Below are positions 5,692 to 6,555 of a DNA stretch of 6,555 nucleotides, in pieces (the stretch's first letter is position 1; every line of letters starts with the position of its first letter). The stretch is from an uncultured Mycoplasmatales bacterium (lineage in GTDB: Bacteria; Bacillota_I; Bacilli_A; Mycoplasmatales; Mycoplasmoidaceae): contig CAJTRF010000042.1 in NCBI GenBank assembly GCA_910578525.1, positions 1-6,555 on the forward strand. Direction: 5' to 3'. Below the pieces are notes generated by a model, which saw only the letters and a list, made by a program, of their open reading frames with translations, ran no database searches and had not been told where the DNA came from. The position numbers and the translations under genes were made by a program.

Positions 5692-6205
5692 TTTTTTGAA
5701 TACTTTTGAAATTTCCAATTTCCAAAATAACAATCACTGGACTCAAATCAGCATCAAACGGAGTGATTTCAGTTTTATCAAGTGATTCATCGGTGTTTCT
5801 CAATTGATTCCAATACCTCGAATCATTCCAAATCATTGACGGTGAAGGAGGGTTTGGTTGTTGAATGAATGATGATTTGATTCTGTTGGTTCGTTGTTTA
5901 GCTTTTATTGATTCAACTTGTCTTTGTTTTTCTTTGGCATACACTTCATATATTGGGTCATCTTGTAATTGCTCAAATAACCTCTCTCTTATTCGAACTC
6001 TTCTTTCGAGTGCAGGGTGTTGTTTAAATGTTGGTGGCGGGCTTCTTATGTTTCTGAATTTGCGAGGAATATAATAATCACATGTTGGTGGTGGTCCTTC
6101 AGTGATGTTAACGAATTTTGGTGTGTTTGGATAGTATTCAGGTGGTTTATATGATGGGGGTCCAAAAAAAGCTTCAAACACTGGAGGTGAATGATTGTTA
6201 TTCAT
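5672..6205 (-). CDS. Proline-rich PPxY protein, C-terminus replaced by hAT sequence
   Basis: 177 codons from the ATG at 6205. Residues 1-60 are rich in Pro, Tyr and Phe, with two PPxY motifs (PPSY 16-19, PPEY 21-24) and two PPP triplets. PPxY is known to bind WW domains, and viral structural proteins, adenovirus protein VI among them, use it to recruit Nedd4-type ligases. Residues 64-110 are a highly charged, probably helical segment, and 111-155 are Ser/Asn/Trp-rich. The hAT right end starts at the first base after codon 155, so residues 156-177 (PVIVILEIGNF onward) and the TAA stop come from the transposon; this hydrophobic tail is not native. The start lies 7 bp after the stop of the upstream gene. 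The TAAA at the stop could serve as a 3' end signal. I do not recognise the native protein; a link to a virus-like element is conjecture. Confidence 0.7.
   Translation of the reverse strand: MNNNHSPPVFEAFFGPPSYKPPEYYPNTPKFVNITEGPPPTCDYYIPRKFRNIRSPPPTFKQHPALERRVRIRERLFEQLQDDPIYEVYAKEKQRQVESIKAKQRTNRIKSSFIQQPNPPSPSMIWNDSRYWNQLRNTDESLDKTEITPFDADLSPVIVILEIGNFKSIQKIFQEIS
5707..5739 (-). repeat. hAT right terminal inverted repeat (33 bp)
   Basis: On the minus strand it begins CAGTGATTGTTATTTTGGAA and matches 28 of the first 33 bases of the left terminus. It is the 5' end of the element relative to the transposase. The same bases are read as codons 156-166 of the interrupted proline-rich gene. Confidence 0.85.
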
Positions 6206-6212
6206 TTTGAAT

Positions 6213-6555
6213 TCAATAAATTAATAAGCAACTGAATATAAATGATTCAGGTTCAATAACGTTTCCTTTCATATCTGTGAACCATAAATGATATTCTTTT
6301 TTTGTGTTGTTCAGACACTCATATTTACGGTATTTGGTTTGTCGTCTGTTAGCAAGCATAATGAAATGGTCGCAGAAAGGCATGAATTCAACTATATCTG
6401 AATGAACCATCAAATCACCGACAATATGTTGATTGACAACAGCCCCACAATACTGAACAACAATGTACTTCTTGTTGCGACTATAAACGAAATCATCAGG
6501 AAGATTAAAATCTTTTGATTGTGTGTGATAGTATCGTTTTGTGATTGGTTGTTTA
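6213..6555 (-). CDS. C-terminal 113 residues of an unidentified protein (5' end outside the window)
   Basis: The frame is open from the right edge (first full codon 6554-6552) to TGA at 6213-6215, giving 113 residues. There is a methionine at residue 49, but the frame continues well upstream of it with sensible codons, so the true start is outside. Short beta-strand-like stretches alternate with turns (YIVVQYCGAVV, DIVEFMPF, HFIMLA, then WFTDMKGNVI and a final FIFSCLLIY). No cysteine or histidine pattern, signal peptide or clear membrane helix is visible. The strand-turn-strand ending with DxxGN is reminiscent of beta-sandwich structural proteins of large DNA elements, but the resemblance is general and I do not assign a family. 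It is followed after 7 bp by the proline-rich gene on the same strand. Confidence 0.65.
   Translation of the reverse strand, partial: KQPITKRYYHTQSKDFNLPDDFVYSRNKKYIVVQYCGAVVNQHIVGDLMVHSDIVEFMPFCDHFIMLANRRQTKYRKYECLNNTKKEYHLWFTDMKGNVIEPESFIFSCLLIY

Larger units (their letters stand above)
1041..5739 (-). mobile_element. Complete hAT-superfamily DNA transposon with both terminal inverted repeats
   Basis: Both ends begin CAGTG, a common hAT terminus, and the first 33 bases of the two ends match at 28 positions with no gaps (1041-1073 against the complement of 5707-5739). Between them lies one transposase gene, read right to left, with hAT catalytic signatures and a hAT C-terminal dimerisation domain. 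Both arms are noncoding and very AT-rich, and carry repeats related to the inverted repeats. Base composition drops at both boundaries relative to the flanking genes. The 8-bp flanks (CTCAGGAG left, GACTCAAA right) do not match, so the expected target duplication is missing. The transposase reading frame is broken once at an A-run. I infer a fairly recent insertion that is either inactive, dependent on frameshifting, or affected by a homopolymer sequencing error. Confidence 0.85.

Noticed and set aside
1033..5749. Imperfect target duplication CTCAGGAG / CTCAAATC
   Set aside because: Only the first four bases clearly match, and it would need the right end to be two bases longer than the left, breaking inverted-repeat symmetry.
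5865..6074. Plus-strand frame resembling a membrane or secreted peptide
   Set aside because: It is antisense to the proline-rich gene; the Cys/Ser/Leu content mirrors the charged helix and Pro codons on the other strand.
6213..6413. A complete 66-residue gene
   Set aside because: The apparent start is TTG and the frame continues without a stop to the window edge, so it is the end of a larger protein.
1..6555. Firm assignment of the flanks to a Maverick/Polinton
   Set aside because: No polymerase, integrase, ATPase, protease or recognisable capsid is in the window, and no long terminal repeat is seen; it stays a hypothesis.
1..6555. tRNA, rRNA or CRISPR array
   Set aside because: No cloverleaf, conserved rRNA segment or regularly spaced repeat-spacer pattern was found; the 5471-5565 repeats are irregular and tied to the transposon end.

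Overview
The window looks like nuclear DNA of an AT-rich eukaryote that uses TAA and TGA as ordinary stops. A trichomonad (Trichomonas or Tritrichomonas) is my best guess. The reasons are an intron-free, compact layout, stops that run into TAAA (an element of the trichomonad stop/polyadenylation signal), and a large DNA transposon nested in a dense gene array. No diagnostic host gene is present, so the organism is an inference.

The centre (1041-5739, 4,699 bp) is one hAT-superfamily DNA transposon, and its ends can be placed from the sequence. It starts and ends with CAGTG as part of 33-bp terminal inverted repeats that match at 28 of 33 positions without gaps. Its single gene runs right to left: a BED-like zinc finger, an RNase H-like catalytic core with two aspartates and the CxxH and RW signatures, a long disordered charged insert, and the hAT C-terminal dimerisation domain with the third acidic residue. 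The gene is split into 473-codon and 528-codon frames at an A9/A7 homopolymer tract. Removing one A rejoins them into one protein of about 1,005 residues. The noncoding arms (1041-1822 and 4842-5739) are extremely AT-rich and carry subterminal repeats related to the inverted repeats, an inverted copy of the same repeat in the opposite arm, short direct repeats and hairpins.

The flanks are clearly less AT-rich and hold tightly packed genes of unknown function. On the left are the C-terminal end of a plus-strand coiled-coil protein (1-92), a 200-bp convergent gap with a strong hairpin, and a minus-strand gene (293-1030) for a 245-residue protein with two copies of a 'GCEL...Y...W' repeat. On the right are a minus-strand proline-rich protein with two PPxY motifs (5672-6205) and, 7 bp upstream of it, the C-terminal part of another minus-strand gene that runs off the window (6213-6555). 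The packing and the viral-style motifs would fit a Maverick/Polinton-like or viral-derived block, but no hallmark gene (PolB, integrase, ATPase, recognised capsid) is in view.

The hAT element sits exactly at the junction of two of these flanking genes. It supplies the last 22 codons and the stop of the proline-rich protein, and it lies 10 bp upstream of the start codon of the 245-residue gene. No 8-bp target-site duplication is visible, so the site has either decayed or been rearranged.
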